Notes: generated from the letters alone by a model not told the origin. DNA of 64,000 nucleotides from JBCAXA01 sp039183535 (GCA_039183535.1 JBCDBO010000010.1:1-64000), one strand, 5' to 3'; positions 33,759 to 44,294 are shown, counted from the stretch's first letter. Numbers and translations: made by a program.

Positions 33759-36700
33759 CTAATGCGCTCGATCGTAAACGAGCCGGGTCCGCTCCGGCCC
33801 CAACAGCGTCTCCAATTCGTCACGCAGCGCGCGTGTCGGTCGTACGACCCAATCGGCGCCGAGCTTCACATCTGCCTCGGCTTGGGCACCGACATAGCGG
33901 ACCAAAACGTCACAGCGCCCACCGCGATGCGCCATCAACAAATCGTGCAAGGCATGTAAGTGACTCTGCGCCGCGCCGTTTGGCCGCATCGACAAAACCA
34001 ATTGCCGCGCTCGCTTTTCAATAACCTGGTCGATAGCGTCTAAACGGCGCGCGGTAACCCGCCACGCATTGGCGAAATCGTCGTAGCGCAGCGAACCTTC
34101 AACCACGAGGATCGTGTCTTTCGTTAGCAAATGGCGAAACTGCTCAGCGACCTCATTAAACAGCGTGACCTCAAGTTGTGCAGTATCGTCATCGAGCACC
34201 AAACTTACGCGCTTACCCCGACGGCGCACGTCCATCAACAACCCGGCAACGGTCACGTCAGTCGCTTTGCGGCCAAAGCCACGCTCGCCACCTTGGCCGG
34301 TCATTGGCTCCGGTGTGGCCATAATTTGGCCGAGCGACGATGACGTTAGGTACGCCGCGTCATGGCGAACCGTCGCAAACGGATGGCCGGACAAATACAA
34401 GCCGAGCGCTTCTTTTTCAGCCTTGAGACGCTCCCACTCTGTCCATGGCGCTAAACCGGCCGCGGCATCCTCAGCGGGCGCAACATCCACCACCGCTGCG
34501 GTCGCGATCCCGAACATATCGCTCTGCCCGGCACTGCGAGCGGCCGCTTCTTGCTCCGCGCCTTTCAACAACGCCGGCAAACACTCGACCAAGGCGCGGC
34601 GGTTTTTGTCGATAACATCGAAACTACCTGCGCGAAGTAGCGCTTCGTAGGTTCGCTGCGTCAATTTCTCGCCGGACAACCGCCGGCAAAAGTCGTCGAG
34701 CGTTTGGAACGCCCCGTTCTCGATTCGCTCGGCGATGATCGCGTCGACGACATTGCGGCCAACGCCTTTGATCGCGCCGAGTCCGTACAGAATACGGCCA
34801 TCGGTTGTCGCGGAAAATTCGTGTTGCGACGCGTTGATGTTCGGACGCTGAACGTCAAGCTCGCACTCGCGACAGTCCGCTTTCAACGGCACGAGTTTGT
34901 CGGTGTTGTCGATATCCGCCGACATAACGGCCGCCATGAACTCGGCCGGGTAATGCGCTTTCAGCCACGCCGTTTGGTACGACAACAGCGCATACGCTGC
35001 CGAGTGCGATTTGTTAAAGCCGTACCCGGCGAACTTCTCCATCAAATCGAAGATATGCGTCGCCTGCCCAGCATCGATCCCGCGTTCGTGCGCGCCGGAC
35101 GTGAAAATTTCGCGCTGCTTCGCCATCTCCTCGGGCTTTTTCTTGCCCATCGCGCGGCGCAGCATATCGGCACCACCTAACGTGTAACCAGCCAGAATCT
35201 GCGCGATCTGCATGACCTGCTCTTGATAGAGAATAACGCCGTAGGTCGACTCCAGTACCGGTTTCAGGTCGGGATGCAAATAATCGATTTCGATCGAAGG
35301 GTCTTGATGCTTGCGCTCAATAAAGTCATCGACCATTCCCGACTGCAGCGGTCCTGGACGGTAAAGCGCCACCAACGCGATCAGGTCGTCGAAACTGTCG
35401 GGTCGCAGTCGCTTAATGAGCTCTTTCATACCGCGCGATTCAAGTTGGAAGACGGCCGTCGTATTGGCACGGCGAAGCAACGCGAACGTCTTCTTGTCGT
35501 CTAACGGTAAGTCGTTAATGGCGATGGCTGTTTCGCCAGCTTGCTCGCGTCGTGCATTGATTGCTCGGACACTCCAATCGATGATCGTTAGTGTCCGCAG
35601 TCCTAGGAAGTCGAATTTAACCAGACCGGCTGCTTCGACGTCGTCTTTATCGAATTGCGTAACGACGTTGGCCGGGCCCGGTTCGCAATAGAGCGGCGCA
35701 AAATCCGTTAGCTGCGTCGGTGCGATAACGACGCCACCCGCGTGTTTGCCCGCGTTGCGGACCAGACCCTCTAAGGCTTTTGCGAGCTCCATAATATCGG
35801 CGGCATCACGGTTTTCATCGACCAAGCGCGCGAGTTCCGGCTCGGCCTGTAACGCCTTCTCGAGCGTCATGCCCACTTCGAACGGAATGAGCTTTGCGAT
35901 GCTGTCGCGGAAACCGTAGCCATGACCGAGGACACGACCGGCGTCGCGGACAACCGCTTTCGCAGCCATGGTCCCGTAGGTAATAATTTGCGACACCCGA
36001 TCGCGACCATACCGTTCGGCAACGTAATCAATAACGCGATCCCGGCCTTCCATACAAAAATCGATGTCGAAATCCGGCATCGATACCCGCTCTGGGTTCA
36101 AGAAACGCTCGAACAGCAAGTCATATGCGATCGGATCAAGATCGGTGATGCCGAGCACCCAAGCCACCAGTGATCCCGCACCCGAGCCGCGGCCAGGCCC
36201 CACCGGTATCGCGTTTTGCTTCGCCCAATCGATGAAATCGGCGACGATGAGAAAATAGCCGGCAAAGCCCATACCGCAAATAACATCAAGCTCGGCTTTT
36301 AAGCGCGCGTCGTAAACTCCGTGATCGGCATCGGCGGCTACACGCGTTGCCAGGTAATCGCCTAATCGGCGACGGGCCTCGGCGATAAGATGCTCATCCT
36401 CGCTGGTGCTGTCATCCGCCAATGGGTAGCGCGGTAGATAGCTTTTCCCGAGCGCGATATCGAGATTCAGCATCGTCGCCAATTCGACCGTGTTGCTCAC
36501 CGCTTCCGGCATGTCAGCAAACAAGTCAGCCATTTGCGCTGGCGACTTTAAGTACTGCTCGCGGGTGTAGCGCCGCTCGCGGCTTTGATCGGACAGCAGT
36601 CGTGACTCGTGAATGCAGACCCGTGCCTCATGGGCATTGAAATCGGCTTCGTCGATGAAGCGAACGTCATTCGTTGCGACCAGTGGAACGCCGTGTCGAT

Positions 36701-37265
36701 CGGCGAGTTGGGCGGCCTCAGTCACGTACTGCGCCTCGCCGTCGCGGCCCGTTCGCTGTACATCGATAAAAAAATGATCGCCGGTTAGCGAGCGCCAGAA
36801 GTCGAGTTCCGCCCGTGCGTCGGCCGGTCGTTCCTTGTTGATGAGCGGCCCGAGAACGCCGTGGACACCGCCGGCCAAAACAACGAGACCGGCCATCGAT
36901 TCGGTATCGAGCCACTGGCGCGAAAGACAAGGCTGGCCATCGTCTTGGCCTTCAAGGTATGCCCGCGAGATAAGCCGAGTCAGATTACGGTAGCCATCCA
37001 AATTCCGACAGAGCAAGACCAATCGCGCAGGCGCAGCGCCTTCGACACGACTAACGACGCTGAGGTCGGCACCGACCAGCGGCTTTACGCCGGTCGCCAA
37101 CGCCTTGCGGTAAAACTTAACGAGACCGAAAAGATTGTATCGATCGGTCATCGCGACAGCCGCCATTTGCCGCTCGCGTACCGCATCCATCAATGCCGGC
37201 ACCCGGACGACGCTATCGACGATCGAGTATTGCGTATGCAGATCGAGGTGAACGAATGCGCTCAT
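33759..37265 (-). CDS. dnaE: DNA polymerase III subunit alpha
   Basis: Catalytic subunit of the replicative polymerase (1168 residues). It has an N-terminal PHP domain beginning FVHLDLHTQYSIVD, the polymerase palm with VGPGRGSGAGSLVAW and catalytic PDFDIDFCMEGR near residue 400, and KFDFLGLRTLTII. The fingers/beta-binding region includes DMLRRAMGKKKPEEM and GYGFNKSHSAAYA. An OB-fold follows (VTVAGLLMDVRRRGKR). The ATG overlaps the rnhB stop. Standard E. coli-type DnaE1. Confidence 0.98.
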   Translation of the reverse strand: MSAFVHLDLHTQYSIVDSVVRVPALMDAVRERQMAAVAMTDRYNLFGLVKFYRKALATGVKPLVGADLSVVSRVEGAAPARLVLLCRNLDGYRNLTRLISRAYLEGQDDGQPCLSRQWLDTESMAGLVVLAGGVHGVLGPLINKERPADARAELDFWRSLTGDHFFIDVQRTGRDGEAQYVTEAAQLADRHGVPLVATNDVRFIDEADFNAHEARVCIHESRLLSDQSRERRYTREQYLKSPAQMADLFADMPEAVSNTVELATMLNLDIALGKSYLPRYPLADDSTSEDEHLIAEARRRLGDYLATRVAADADHGVYDARLKAELDVICGMGFAGYFLIVADFIDWAKQNAIPVGPGRGSGAGSLVAWVLGITDLDPIAYDLLFERFLNPERVSMPDFDIDFCMEGRDRVIDYVAERYGRDRVSQIITYGTMAAKAVVRDAGRVLGHGYGFRDSIAKLIPFEVGMTLEKALQAEPELARLVDENRDAADIMELAKALEGLVRNAGKHAGGVVIAPTQLTDFAPLYCEPGPANVVTQFDKDDVEAAGLVKFDFLGLRTLTIIDWSVRAINARREQAGETAIAINDLPLDDKKTFALLRRANTTAVFQLESRGMKELIKRLRPDSFDDLIALVALYRPGPLQSGMVDDFIERKHQDPSIEIDYLHPDLKPVLESTYGVILYQEQVMQIAQILAGYTLGGADMLRRAMGKKKPEEMAKQREIFTSGAHERGIDAGQATHIFDLMEKFAGYGFNKSHSAAYALLSYQTAWLKAHYPAEFMAAVMSADIDNTDKLVPLKADCRECELDVQRPNINASQHEFSATTDGRILYGLGAIKGVGRNVVDAIIAERIENGAFQTLDDFCRRLSGEKLTQRTYEALLRAGSFDVIDKNRRALVECLPALLKGAEQEAAARSAGQSDMFGIATAAVVDVAPAEDAAAGLAPWTEWERLKAEKEALGLYLSGHPFATVRHDAAYLTSSSLGQIMATPEPMTGQGGERGFGRKATDVTVAGLLMDVRRRGKRVSLVLDDDTAQLEVTLFNEVAEQFRHLLTKDTILVVEGSLRYDDFANAWRVTARRLDAIDQVIEKRARQLVLSMRPNGAAQSHLHALHDLLMAHRGGRCDVLVRYVGAQAEADVKLGADWVVRPTRALRDELETLLGPERTRLVYDRAH

Positions 37266-37894
37266 GACATGCGCTCCGGGCTTGCCAGCACTTCACGTAC
37301 CGGCGCGAACTCAGCGCGATGATGCGGTGTCGCGCCGTGTCGATGCAGCGCAGCGCGATGCTCGGCGGTCGCGTAGCCTTTGTGCCGTGCAAACCCGTAC
37401 TCCGGGTAGGCTTGATCGAGCTCATCCATCAGCGCATCGCGATGGACTTTCGCGAGTATCGACGCGGCGCCGATACAGGCGATGGTCGCGTCGCCTTTCA
37501 CGATCGGCGCCGCCGGGACAGATCGCCCAGCAACACGGAAATCGGGCGCGCGGTTACCATCGACGAGTACGTGATCGAGCGCGACATTGAGACCGGCAAC
37601 CGCTCGTTGCATGGCGAGCATCGTCGCGCCGAGGATATTGAATGCCAAGATATCAGCAACGCTACCAATCCCGATGGCGAACGCTGTGCTCGCCGTTCGA
37701 ATCTCACCCGCCAATCGCTGTCGGGCGCGCGCCGACAAGCGCTTCGAGTCGGTTACGCCGACGGGCGTGCTAGCTCTTGGGAGTAACACGGCAGCGGCCA
37801 CTACCGGACCGGCGAGCGGTCCGCGACCGGCTTCATCGACACCAACGATTCGCGCACTGATCGGCGGTCGCAACGGCTCTCGAACAGCAGTCAT
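37262..37894 (-). CDS. rnhB: Ribonuclease HII
   Basis: Removes ribonucleotides incorporated in DNA and RNA-DNA hybrids. GVDEAGRGPLAGPVVAAAVLL (split here as GVDEAGRGPL and VVAAAVLL) carries the catalytic Asp-Glu, VTDSKRLSA and HVLVDGNRAP follow, and the third acidic residue is in ASILAKVHRDALMDEL. The ATG at 37894 overlaps the lpxB stop as ATGA, preferred over a start five codons upstream. The product is 210 residues. Confidence 0.96.
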   Translation of the reverse strand: MTAVREPLRPPISARIVGVDEAGRGPLAGPVVAAAVLLPRASTPVGVTDSKRLSARARQRLAGEIRTASTAFAIGIGSVADILAFNILGATMLAMQRAVAGLNVALDHVLVDGNRAPDFRVAGRSVPAAPIVKGDATIACIGAASILAKVHRDALMDELDQAYPEYGFARHKGYATAEHRAALHRHGATPHHRAEFAPVREVLASPERMS

Positions 37895-39048
37895 CGTTGG
37901 GACAAACACTCGCCTAGTAACGTTGAGATAACGTCAGCGGAGCGAGTATTCGCATCCTCTGACAGCGCCTCTCGGAGTCTAGCAAACTCATGAATCTGAG
38001 CATCCCGTGCCACCGGGTCCTCAAGCAGCGGCGCCAGCGCCGCTGCAAGCGACGCCGGCTTGACGGCCGCCTGGATCAGCTCGGGCACAACCGGGCCGTC
38101 CAACAGCAAATTCGGTAATGAGACGTACGGCGTTTTCACGAGATTTAATGCCGTGACGACGCGGTAAGTCAGTGGGCTCAGCCGGTACGCGGCAACCAGC
38201 GGCCGCCCGTGTAACGCCGTTTCGAGCGTAGCAGTGCCGGATGCGACCAGAACAGCCGTCGCTGCGGCCAATGCGGTCCGGGTTTTCCCGGCTACGATTC
38301 GAATCGGGTCGGTGCCGGTCACGAACGGCGCGAATTGTCTCGCGCCGGCCTCGTTCGCGAGCGCAGCGACAACGTCCAAGGCAGGCATGTTCGCCTTCAA
38401 CAAACGCGCAGCCGCTATGAATGCCTCGGCGTGGCGGTCGATTTCGCCGCCGCGACTGCCAGGCAGCAGCACCAGTAGCGGTTTATCGCTGAGATCGAGT
38501 GAGGCTCGCGCGGCAGACGGATCAACGTCCACAGGAATCTCGTGCACCAACGGATGCCCAACGAACGTCGCTGCGATTTGATGGCGCTGCAAAAACGCCG
38601 GCTCAAACGGCAACAAACACAACACGTGATCGAGCGCCGCTCGCAATGTCTTGACCCGCCCTTCGCGCCAAGCCCAAACCGACGGGCAGACGTATTGCAC
38701 CGTTGTCGTGCCACTAAGCCGCAAGCGTTTCGCCAGCCCGAGATTAAAATCGGGCGCATCGATTCCAACAAAGATATCGGGTGGCTGGCGTTGCCAACGG
38801 TCAATGAGTTCACGGCGCCGGGTCATCAGTCGCGGTAAGTGACGCAGCACCTCAAAAAGACCCATCACGGCCAGCTCTTCGCAATCGAAGAGTATCTCGC
38901 AGCCGGCGGCTGCCATAGCCGGACCACCAACGCCCTCAATGAGCGCATCCGGCCAGCGTTGCCGCAACGCGGCAATCATCCCAGCGCCGAGTTTATCGCC
39001 GGACAGTTCGCCCGCAACGACAGCGATTCGCGCGTGGCCAGCAGGCAT
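37891..39048 (-). CDS. lpxB: Lipid A disaccharide synthase LpxB
   Basis: Joins UDP-2,3-diacylglucosamine and lipid X to form the lipid A disaccharide (385 residues). Hallmarks are VVAGELSGDKLGAGMI, GVGGPAMAAAGCEILFDC, GIDAPDFNLGLAKRL, YVCPSVWAWREGR and LLPGSRGGEI. It starts 5 bases after lpxA and couples to rnhB. Confidence 0.97.
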   Translation of the reverse strand: MPAGHARIAVVAGELSGDKLGAGMIAALRQRWPDALIEGVGGPAMAAAGCEILFDCEELAVMGLFEVLRHLPRLMTRRRELIDRWQRQPPDIFVGIDAPDFNLGLAKRLRLSGTTTVQYVCPSVWAWREGRVKTLRAALDHVLCLLPFEPAFLQRHQIAATFVGHPLVHEIPVDVDPSAARASLDLSDKPLLVLLPGSRGGEIDRHAEAFIAAARLLKANMPALDVVAALANEAGARQFAPFVTGTDPIRIVAGKTRTALAAATAVLVASGTATLETALHGRPLVAAYRLSPLTYRVVTALNLVKTPYVSLPNLLLDGPVVPELIQAAVKPASLAAALAPLLEDPVARDAQIHEFARLREALSEDANTRSADVISTLLGECLSQR

Positions 39049-39053
39049 CGCCG

Positions 39054-39830
39054 TTAGCGCTGCAGACCGCGTTCCGATGCTTTTATGGACGCGAGAAACA
39101 GCGCTAATTCGGGGGCATCGGCAACACGACGCTCGAGCTCCGGTATGACATCAGCGAGCCGCTCGCCGCTGCGATAAACGAGCTTATAGGCACTCTTGAT
39201 CCGCCGAACTGCCTCGCGATCGAATCCGCGTCGCTGCAGCCCCTCGGAATTGATGCCATGCGGTTTAGCAGGCTGCCCACCCAGCATGACGAACGCCGGT
39301 ACATCGCGGCTTACGGCCGCATACATACCGATGAAAGCGTGCGGTCCAATACGGCAGAATTGGTGCGCCCCGGAAAACCCGCCCATGATGGCGTGATCAC
39401 CAATATGGACGTGCCCCGCCAGCGTTACATTGTTGGCGAATATCGCGTGGCTACCGACTTGGCAATCGTGCGCGATGTGCACGTATGCCATAACCCAGTT
39501 GTCGTTGCCCAAACGCGTGACACCGACATCTTGCACCGTCCCGCGATTAATCGTTACGAATTCGCGAATGGTGTTGCCGTCGCCGATTTCCAACGATGTC
39601 GGTTCGCCGGCGTACTTCTTATCCTGTGGTGCAGCGCCAACCGACGCGTACTGGTAGATCAGATTGTCTGCGCCGATCGTCGTCGGCCCCTCGATCGAGG
39701 CATGGTGACGCACTTCGGTACCAGCACCGATGCGAACGTCATCGCCGACAACGGCGTAGGGTCCAATCTTGACGCCGTCGCCGAGCTCCGCTGCCGCACT
39801 AACGATCGCTGTCGGGTGAATATCGGTCAT
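39054..39830 (-). CDS. lpxA: UDP-N-acetylglucosamine O-acyltransferase LpxA
   Basis: First step of lipid A biosynthesis. The 258-residue product is a left-handed beta-helix of hexapeptide repeats from residue 3 (IHPTAIVSAAAELGDGV). It has the catalytic-His region HIAHDCQVGSHAIFANN and a C-terminal helical domain. I start it at 39830, where the ATG forms ATGA with fabZ, five codons after a possible earlier start. Confidence 0.97.
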   Translation of the reverse strand: MTDIHPTAIVSAAAELGDGVKIGPYAVVGDDVRIGAGTEVRHHASIEGPTTIGADNLIYQYASVGAAPQDKKYAGEPTSLEIGDGNTIREFVTINRGTVQDVGVTRLGNDNWVMAYVHIAHDCQVGSHAIFANNVTLAGHVHIGDHAIMGGFSGAHQFCRIGPHAFIGMYAAVSRDVPAFVMLGGQPAKPHGINSEGLQRRGFDREAVRRIKSAYKLVYRSGERLADVIPELERRVADAPELALFLASIKASERGLQR

Positions 39831-40270
39831 TTGCCAAGCGCACACATCAGCTCGGCACTCGCGACTTTTTTGTCGTCGACATACGCCTCACCGTGAAAAC
39901 GCCACATCGACTTAATACGGCGGCTGATCGCGATGTGCAGTTTTAACTGGTCGCCAGGCACGACCGGCTGGCGGAATCGCGCCTTGTCGATCCCGGTGAA
40001 AAAATAGAACGAACCGGGCTCCAACTCGCCAAGCGTTACAGCGCTCAGCACGGCACTCGTCTGTGCTAGCGCTTCGATGATCAAGACGCCGGGCATAACC
40101 GGTCGGCCCGGAAAATGGCCCTCGAAAAACGGCTCATTGATCGTGACGTTTTTCAACGCGATCGCCGATTCGTTGGGCGTCACCTCCAGGACTCGGTCGA
40201 TCAGTAGAAACGGATAACGGTGCGGGATCTTCGCGATAATGGCGCGAATATCCAATGGTTCGGCGGTCAC
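39827..40270 (-). CDS. fabZ: 3-hydroxyacyl-ACP dehydratase FabZ
   Basis: Dehydrates beta-hydroxyacyl-ACP in fatty acid elongation, competing with LpxA/LpxD for the same substrate pool. The hot-dog fold product (147 residues) contains PHRYPFLLIDRV and the catalytic block NEPFFEGHFPGRPVMPGVL. Start is a GTG forming GTGA with the lpxD stop. Confidence 0.97.
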   Translation of the reverse strand: MTAEPLDIRAIIAKIPHRYPFLLIDRVLEVTPNESAIALKNVTINEPFFEGHFPGRPVMPGVLIIEALAQTSAVLSAVTLGELEPGSFYFFTGIDKARFRQPVVPGDQLKLHIAISRRIKSMWRFHGEAYVDDKKVASAELMCALGK

Positions 40271-41313
40271 GATGACTTCTCCCTGTGCTTGACGAGCGCA
40301 GCTACGCGCGCCGCCAGTTTATCAAGCTGGCGTATGCGCGCGACCACTCGGCGATAGTCACTGATCGGCATCGCCGGCAACGCGGCACCATAGGCACCGG
40401 GTTTCGTTATGTCTTTTGTGACCATCGTTTTGCCGTTGACGATGACACCGTCACAAATCGTGACATGCCCAACGGCGCCCGAGTGACCGGCAAACAAACA
40501 ACGCTCCCCGATCACCGTACTGCCGGCGATGCCACATTGCGCCGCCATCGCCGTATGTGCGCCGATACGAACGTTGTGGGCGATTTGCACGAGATTATCG
40601 AGTTTGACGTCGTCGCCGATGACGGTATCGCCAATTGCGCCTCGATCGATCGTCGTGTTCGCACCGATATCAACGTCATCGCCGATCTGAACGCTGCCGA
40701 CCTGCGGTACGCGGCGCCAACCGTCGCTCGTGGGGGCGAAACCAAACCCATCCGAGCCGATGACCGCACCGCTTTGGACACGGCAGCGCATCCCGAGTAC
40801 GACTGAATCGGCGAGCGTTACGTTTGGCGACAGCGCCGAATTCGCACCGAGCGACGCGCCGTCGCCGATAACGCAATTTGCGCCGATGCGGCAATTCGCG
40901 CCGACGGCCGCTCCAGCGCCAATAACAACGCCAGGTCCAACCTCGGCGCTCGGATCGACGCTCGCCGTCGAGTCGACGTACGCGCTCGCATGAACGCCAG
41001 CGCGCAGCGCCGGTCCGGGGTAAAGATGCTGTGCCATCGCGGCATAGGTGGCGTACGGGTCGGCGTGCACCAAACGATTGCTCGGGCCGTCCGTCGCCGC
41101 ATCAGACGGCCGAACGATGACGGCTGTGGCCGCGGACGTTGCCAGAAAATCGCCGTAGCGTGGATTGGCGAGAAAACTCAGCGCGCCAGCGCCAGCGTCG
41201 CTGAGCGTCGCAACGTGCGTGACAGTGGCGTCTGGGTCGCCGATTAACTCACAGCCGAACTGAATCGCCAGATCGGCCAGGGATATCGGCGGCTTCGCAG
41301 CCGCTGCGGTCAA
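40267..41313 (-). CDS. lpxD: UDP-3-O-(3-hydroxymyristoyl)glucosamine N-acyltransferase LpxD
   Basis: Third acyl-transfer step of lipid A synthesis (348 residues). The uridine-binding N-terminal domain ISLADLAIQFGCELIGD precedes a long hexapeptide-repeat beta-helix containing the catalytic-His block LDNLVQIAHNVRIG and a C-terminal helix. A TTG start overlaps the skp stop (TTGA). Confidence 0.96.
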   Translation of the reverse strand: MTAAAAKPPISLADLAIQFGCELIGDPDATVTHVATLSDAGAGALSFLANPRYGDFLATSAATAVIVRPSDAATDGPSNRLVHADPYATYAAMAQHLYPGPALRAGVHASAYVDSTASVDPSAEVGPGVVIGAGAAVGANCRIGANCVIGDGASLGANSALSPNVTLADSVVLGMRCRVQSGAVIGSDGFGFAPTSDGWRRVPQVGSVQIGDDVDIGANTTIDRGAIGDTVIGDDVKLDNLVQIAHNVRIGAHTAMAAQCGIAGSTVIGERCLFAGHSGAVGHVTICDGVIVNGKTMVTKDITKPGAYGAALPAMPISDYRRVVARIRQLDKLAARVAALVKHREKSS

Positions 41314-41849
41314 TTCCCGCCAGCGCCGTCGCTAGATGTCATTTGCGCCAAAATTTGCTCGGTGACGTTGACCGTACCGCTGGCAAACAAGACGCCTTCG
41401 CCGAGGATCAGATCGTAACCACCGGCTTTTCCGAATGCATTGATTTGCTCGCCAAGAGCGCGCTGCAACTCAGTGAGCAATTCGTTACGCCGCAGGTTTT
41501 GATCTTCCACAAACTCGGACTTGAGACGGTCGATTTCACGTTTGTCCTCGCGCAAGTCTTTCTCCGCGTTGCGCCGCTCCGCTTCGCTCATGACCTGTAC
41601 GTCACGCTGAATACGCTCGCTCTTCTCAATGAACGCTTGCTCTTTGGCACGGATCGTATTCGCACGCGGTGCGAACTCTTGCTCAAGCGATGCCAGGGTC
41701 GACTTTGTCTGTGGCGACTCTTGCAATAAGCGTTGTACGGACACGACGCCGATCTTCAGAGACTGTTGCGCCTCAGCGGCTGGAGCCACCGTCAGACCGA
41801 CTACCAATAAGGTCGTGAGCAGCACTGTCGTGTTCAAATTAAATTTCAT
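41310..41849 (-). CDS. skp: Periplasmic chaperone OmpH/Skp
   Basis: Holds unfolded outer-membrane proteins in the periplasm for BamA. The ATG at 41849 has AAGGTG upstream and gives a signal peptide (MKFNLNTTVLLTTLLVVGLT, cleaved near AEA/QQ). The mature part is a long charged coiled coil (ERIQRDVQVMSEAERRNAEK). The product is 179 residues. Located right after bamA as in E. coli. Confidence 0.95.
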   Translation of the reverse strand: MKFNLNTTVLLTTLLVVGLTVAPAAEAQQSLKIGVVSVQRLLQESPQTKSTLASLEQEFAPRANTIRAKEQAFIEKSERIQRDVQVMSEAERRNAEKDLREDKREIDRLKSEFVEDQNLRRNELLTELQRALGEQINAFGKAGGYDLILGEGVLFASGTVNVTEQILAQMTSSDGAGGN

Positions 41850-41869
41850 ATCTTTCACCTTGCGGCACG

Positions 41870-44272
41870 TTAAAACGCGTTGCCAATGGAAAACTGGAAC
41901 CGCTCGATATCATCGCCAAACAGACGGGTATTCCCGCCAAAGTTGTTAAGCGGGAAAGCATAGCTAAACCGAAACAGGCCTAACGGCGCTAGCCACTCTG
42001 CTGCGATACCGACGCTTTGTTTTAAGTTGTCTTCGTCGAAATCGAAACTAACCGGATCCCCAAGCCGATCTGTAAACGCCACCTCGCCCGTGTTGAACAC
42101 ATTGCCGATGTCGTAAAACAGCGAGAAGCGAGCACTCCGGGCCCACTTCTCGGGAGTGGGGATTATAAGCTCTGCTTGCCCAGCAACCAACAAGTTGCCG
42201 CCATAAGCGTTGCCGAAGCTATCGCGCGGCCCTAACCGCGACTCACGAAAGCCCCGGATCGAGTTGGGCCCACCGCCGAGAAACTGCTTGTAGGGCGGTA
42301 ACGCGGTCGTTTCACCAATGCCCTCGCCATAGGCGAATTCGCCGCCAAAGGCGAATGTGAAGCCCTTCGGCAAGCCGATGTACTTCTGCAAGTCGTAGCG
42401 CGCCGTAAAATACTCGACATCGCTGCCGGGCACCGCCCAGTTGACAATAAATCGTTGCCGTGTGCCGCGGTCGGCAAACAGAGCACGGTTCCGGCTGTCG
42501 TACGACCAGCCGACGATCGCCTCGTAGGATACGAACTGCGAAATAATTCCGTCCGTGCCAAGCAGCGGCAAGAACGTCGTCGTAACATCGCCATTGTTCA
42601 GTAGCCAGTCAACCGACTGTGTTGTGCCATTGGCGAAACCGGACAGCTCCGCGTTCTGAATGGCCACGCCGAAGCTAATGCTCTGGAACTCGCTAATCGG
42701 GTAGCCGTAGTCGATGCCCGCCGTAATCGTCTCGGTCGCAAACTCCGATGCACCGAAAAAGCTCTGGTCCAGATCTCGGTACGACAAGCTGAGCGTTCGC
42801 CGCACGCCGTCGATCGTCCGATACGGATCGGTGTACGACAACGCGTAATTGGTTTGGAAATTACTGGTGTTGATATCGGCTTGGATTCGATTACCCGAGC
42901 CGAGGAAGTTTGAATGGACGAAATTGCCGTTCAGAATCAGTCGCTGTGCATCAGAGTAACCGATGCCGCCACCGAATTGGCCCGGCAATCCGTACTCAAC
43001 GTCAAAGTTGACGTCGACCATATCCTGCGTCCCGGGTACGGGCGACGTATCGACCTCGACGTTCTCGATGTACGGCAGTCGCTGCAGCCGGATCTTTGAG
43101 CGATCGACAAGCGTATTCGACAAGTACGAGCCTTCCATTTGACGCATCTCACGCCGGAGAACCTCGTCGTTCACCGTATTGATGCCATTGAAATTGATGC
43201 GGTTGACGTACATCCGATTTCTCGGCTCGACAAACATCGTAATCGCGACTTCCTTATTGTCGCGATCGAGCTCGGGGACCGGCTCGACCTCGGCCTCGGC
43301 ATAGCCATCTTGACCTAAACGAAACGCGATTAGCTCACTCGACTGCGTCAAGCGCTGCAAATTAAATGTCTCGCCAGGTTTGGCGAGAATTAATTGTTGC
43401 AGGACTGCCTCATCGACGACCATACGACCCGAGAGCTTGATATCAGAGATCGTGTACTGCTCACCCTCAGCGATGTTCAGCGTGATATAGATGTCTTTTT
43501 TGTCGGGCGAGATCGCAACCTGCGTCGAGCGAACTCCGAAATCCGCATAACCGCGATCCATGTAATAGGAGCGCATTGTCTCGATGTCGCCCTCGAGTCC
43601 TTGCAATGAATAGCGATCGTCCTGGCGTATAAACGACAACCAATTCGGCGTTTTCGATTCGAATTGATCGCGTAACTCGTCGTCGCCAAAAGCCTCGTTG
43701 CCGACGATATTGATCTGCCGTATTCGCGCCCGCTCACCTTCTTTGATGTTGACGCCAATCGACACCATGTTGTTTGGCCGGTCATTGACATCCGAGTCGA
43801 CGACGACGTTGTACTTACCACGCGCGTAGTACTGGTCGGTCAAAAACCGCTCAACATCGTCGAGGACACTACGATCGAAAGACTTTCCACGGGCCAGTCC
43901 AGCCGCTCGTAAGGAGCTGGTGAGATCCTCGGTTTTTATATCTTTGTTGCCATCGATGGCAAACGCCTCGATCGTCGGCCTCTCCTGCACAACGATGACG
44001 AGCGTATTTCCTTCACGCCTTAGCTCGATACTTTGAAACAAGCCTTGGCCATACAATGCACGAATCGCCTCCTGCGCACGCTGTGCGTCGAGCGTATCGC
44101 CGAGACTGATTGGTAAATAGTTGAACACGGTGCCTTCAGCGATACGTTGCAGCCCTTCGACACGCAGATCATCGACGGTAAACGGTTGTATGTTAGTCGC
44201 GTTTGCCGCGGGCGACACGGCAACGACGCCGAGTACCAGCGCGGCGGCGAACGCGTTTTTCAATGATGACAA
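41870..44272 (-). CDS. bamA: Outer membrane protein assembly factor BamA
   Basis: Central beta-barrel insertase of the BAM complex. I start it at TTG 44272, with GGGGGAG six bases upstream, giving 800 residues and a clean signal peptide (SLKNAFAAALVLGVVAVSPA, cleaved near ANA/TN). Five POTRA domains follow, beginning FTVDDLRVEGLQRIAEGTVF. The barrel includes the conserved loop-6 region FRESRLGPRDSFGNAYGG and ends in the C-terminal Phe of FQFSIGNAF. Earlier in-frame codons would run deep into rseP without signal-like character. Confidence 0.96.
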   Translation of the reverse strand: MSSLKNAFAAALVLGVVAVSPAANATNIQPFTVDDLRVEGLQRIAEGTVFNYLPISLGDTLDAQRAQEAIRALYGQGLFQSIELRREGNTLVIVVQERPTIEAFAIDGNKDIKTEDLTSSLRAAGLARGKSFDRSVLDDVERFLTDQYYARGKYNVVVDSDVNDRPNNMVSIGVNIKEGERARIRQINIVGNEAFGDDELRDQFESKTPNWLSFIRQDDRYSLQGLEGDIETMRSYYMDRGYADFGVRSTQVAISPDKKDIYITLNIAEGEQYTISDIKLSGRMVVDEAVLQQLILAKPGETFNLQRLTQSSELIAFRLGQDGYAEAEVEPVPELDRDNKEVAITMFVEPRNRMYVNRINFNGINTVNDEVLRREMRQMEGSYLSNTLVDRSKIRLQRLPYIENVEVDTSPVPGTQDMVDVNFDVEYGLPGQFGGGIGYSDAQRLILNGNFVHSNFLGSGNRIQADINTSNFQTNYALSYTDPYRTIDGVRRTLSLSYRDLDQSFFGASEFATETITAGIDYGYPISEFQSISFGVAIQNAELSGFANGTTQSVDWLLNNGDVTTTFLPLLGTDGIISQFVSYEAIVGWSYDSRNRALFADRGTRQRFIVNWAVPGSDVEYFTARYDLQKYIGLPKGFTFAFGGEFAYGEGIGETTALPPYKQFLGGGPNSIRGFRESRLGPRDSFGNAYGGNLLVAGQAELIIPTPEKWARSARFSLFYDIGNVFNTGEVAFTDRLGDPVSFDFDEDNLKQSVGIAAEWLAPLGLFRFSYAFPLNNFGGNTRLFGDDIERFQFSIGNAF

Positions 44273-44294
44273 GCCGGACTCCCCCTCGCCGGTG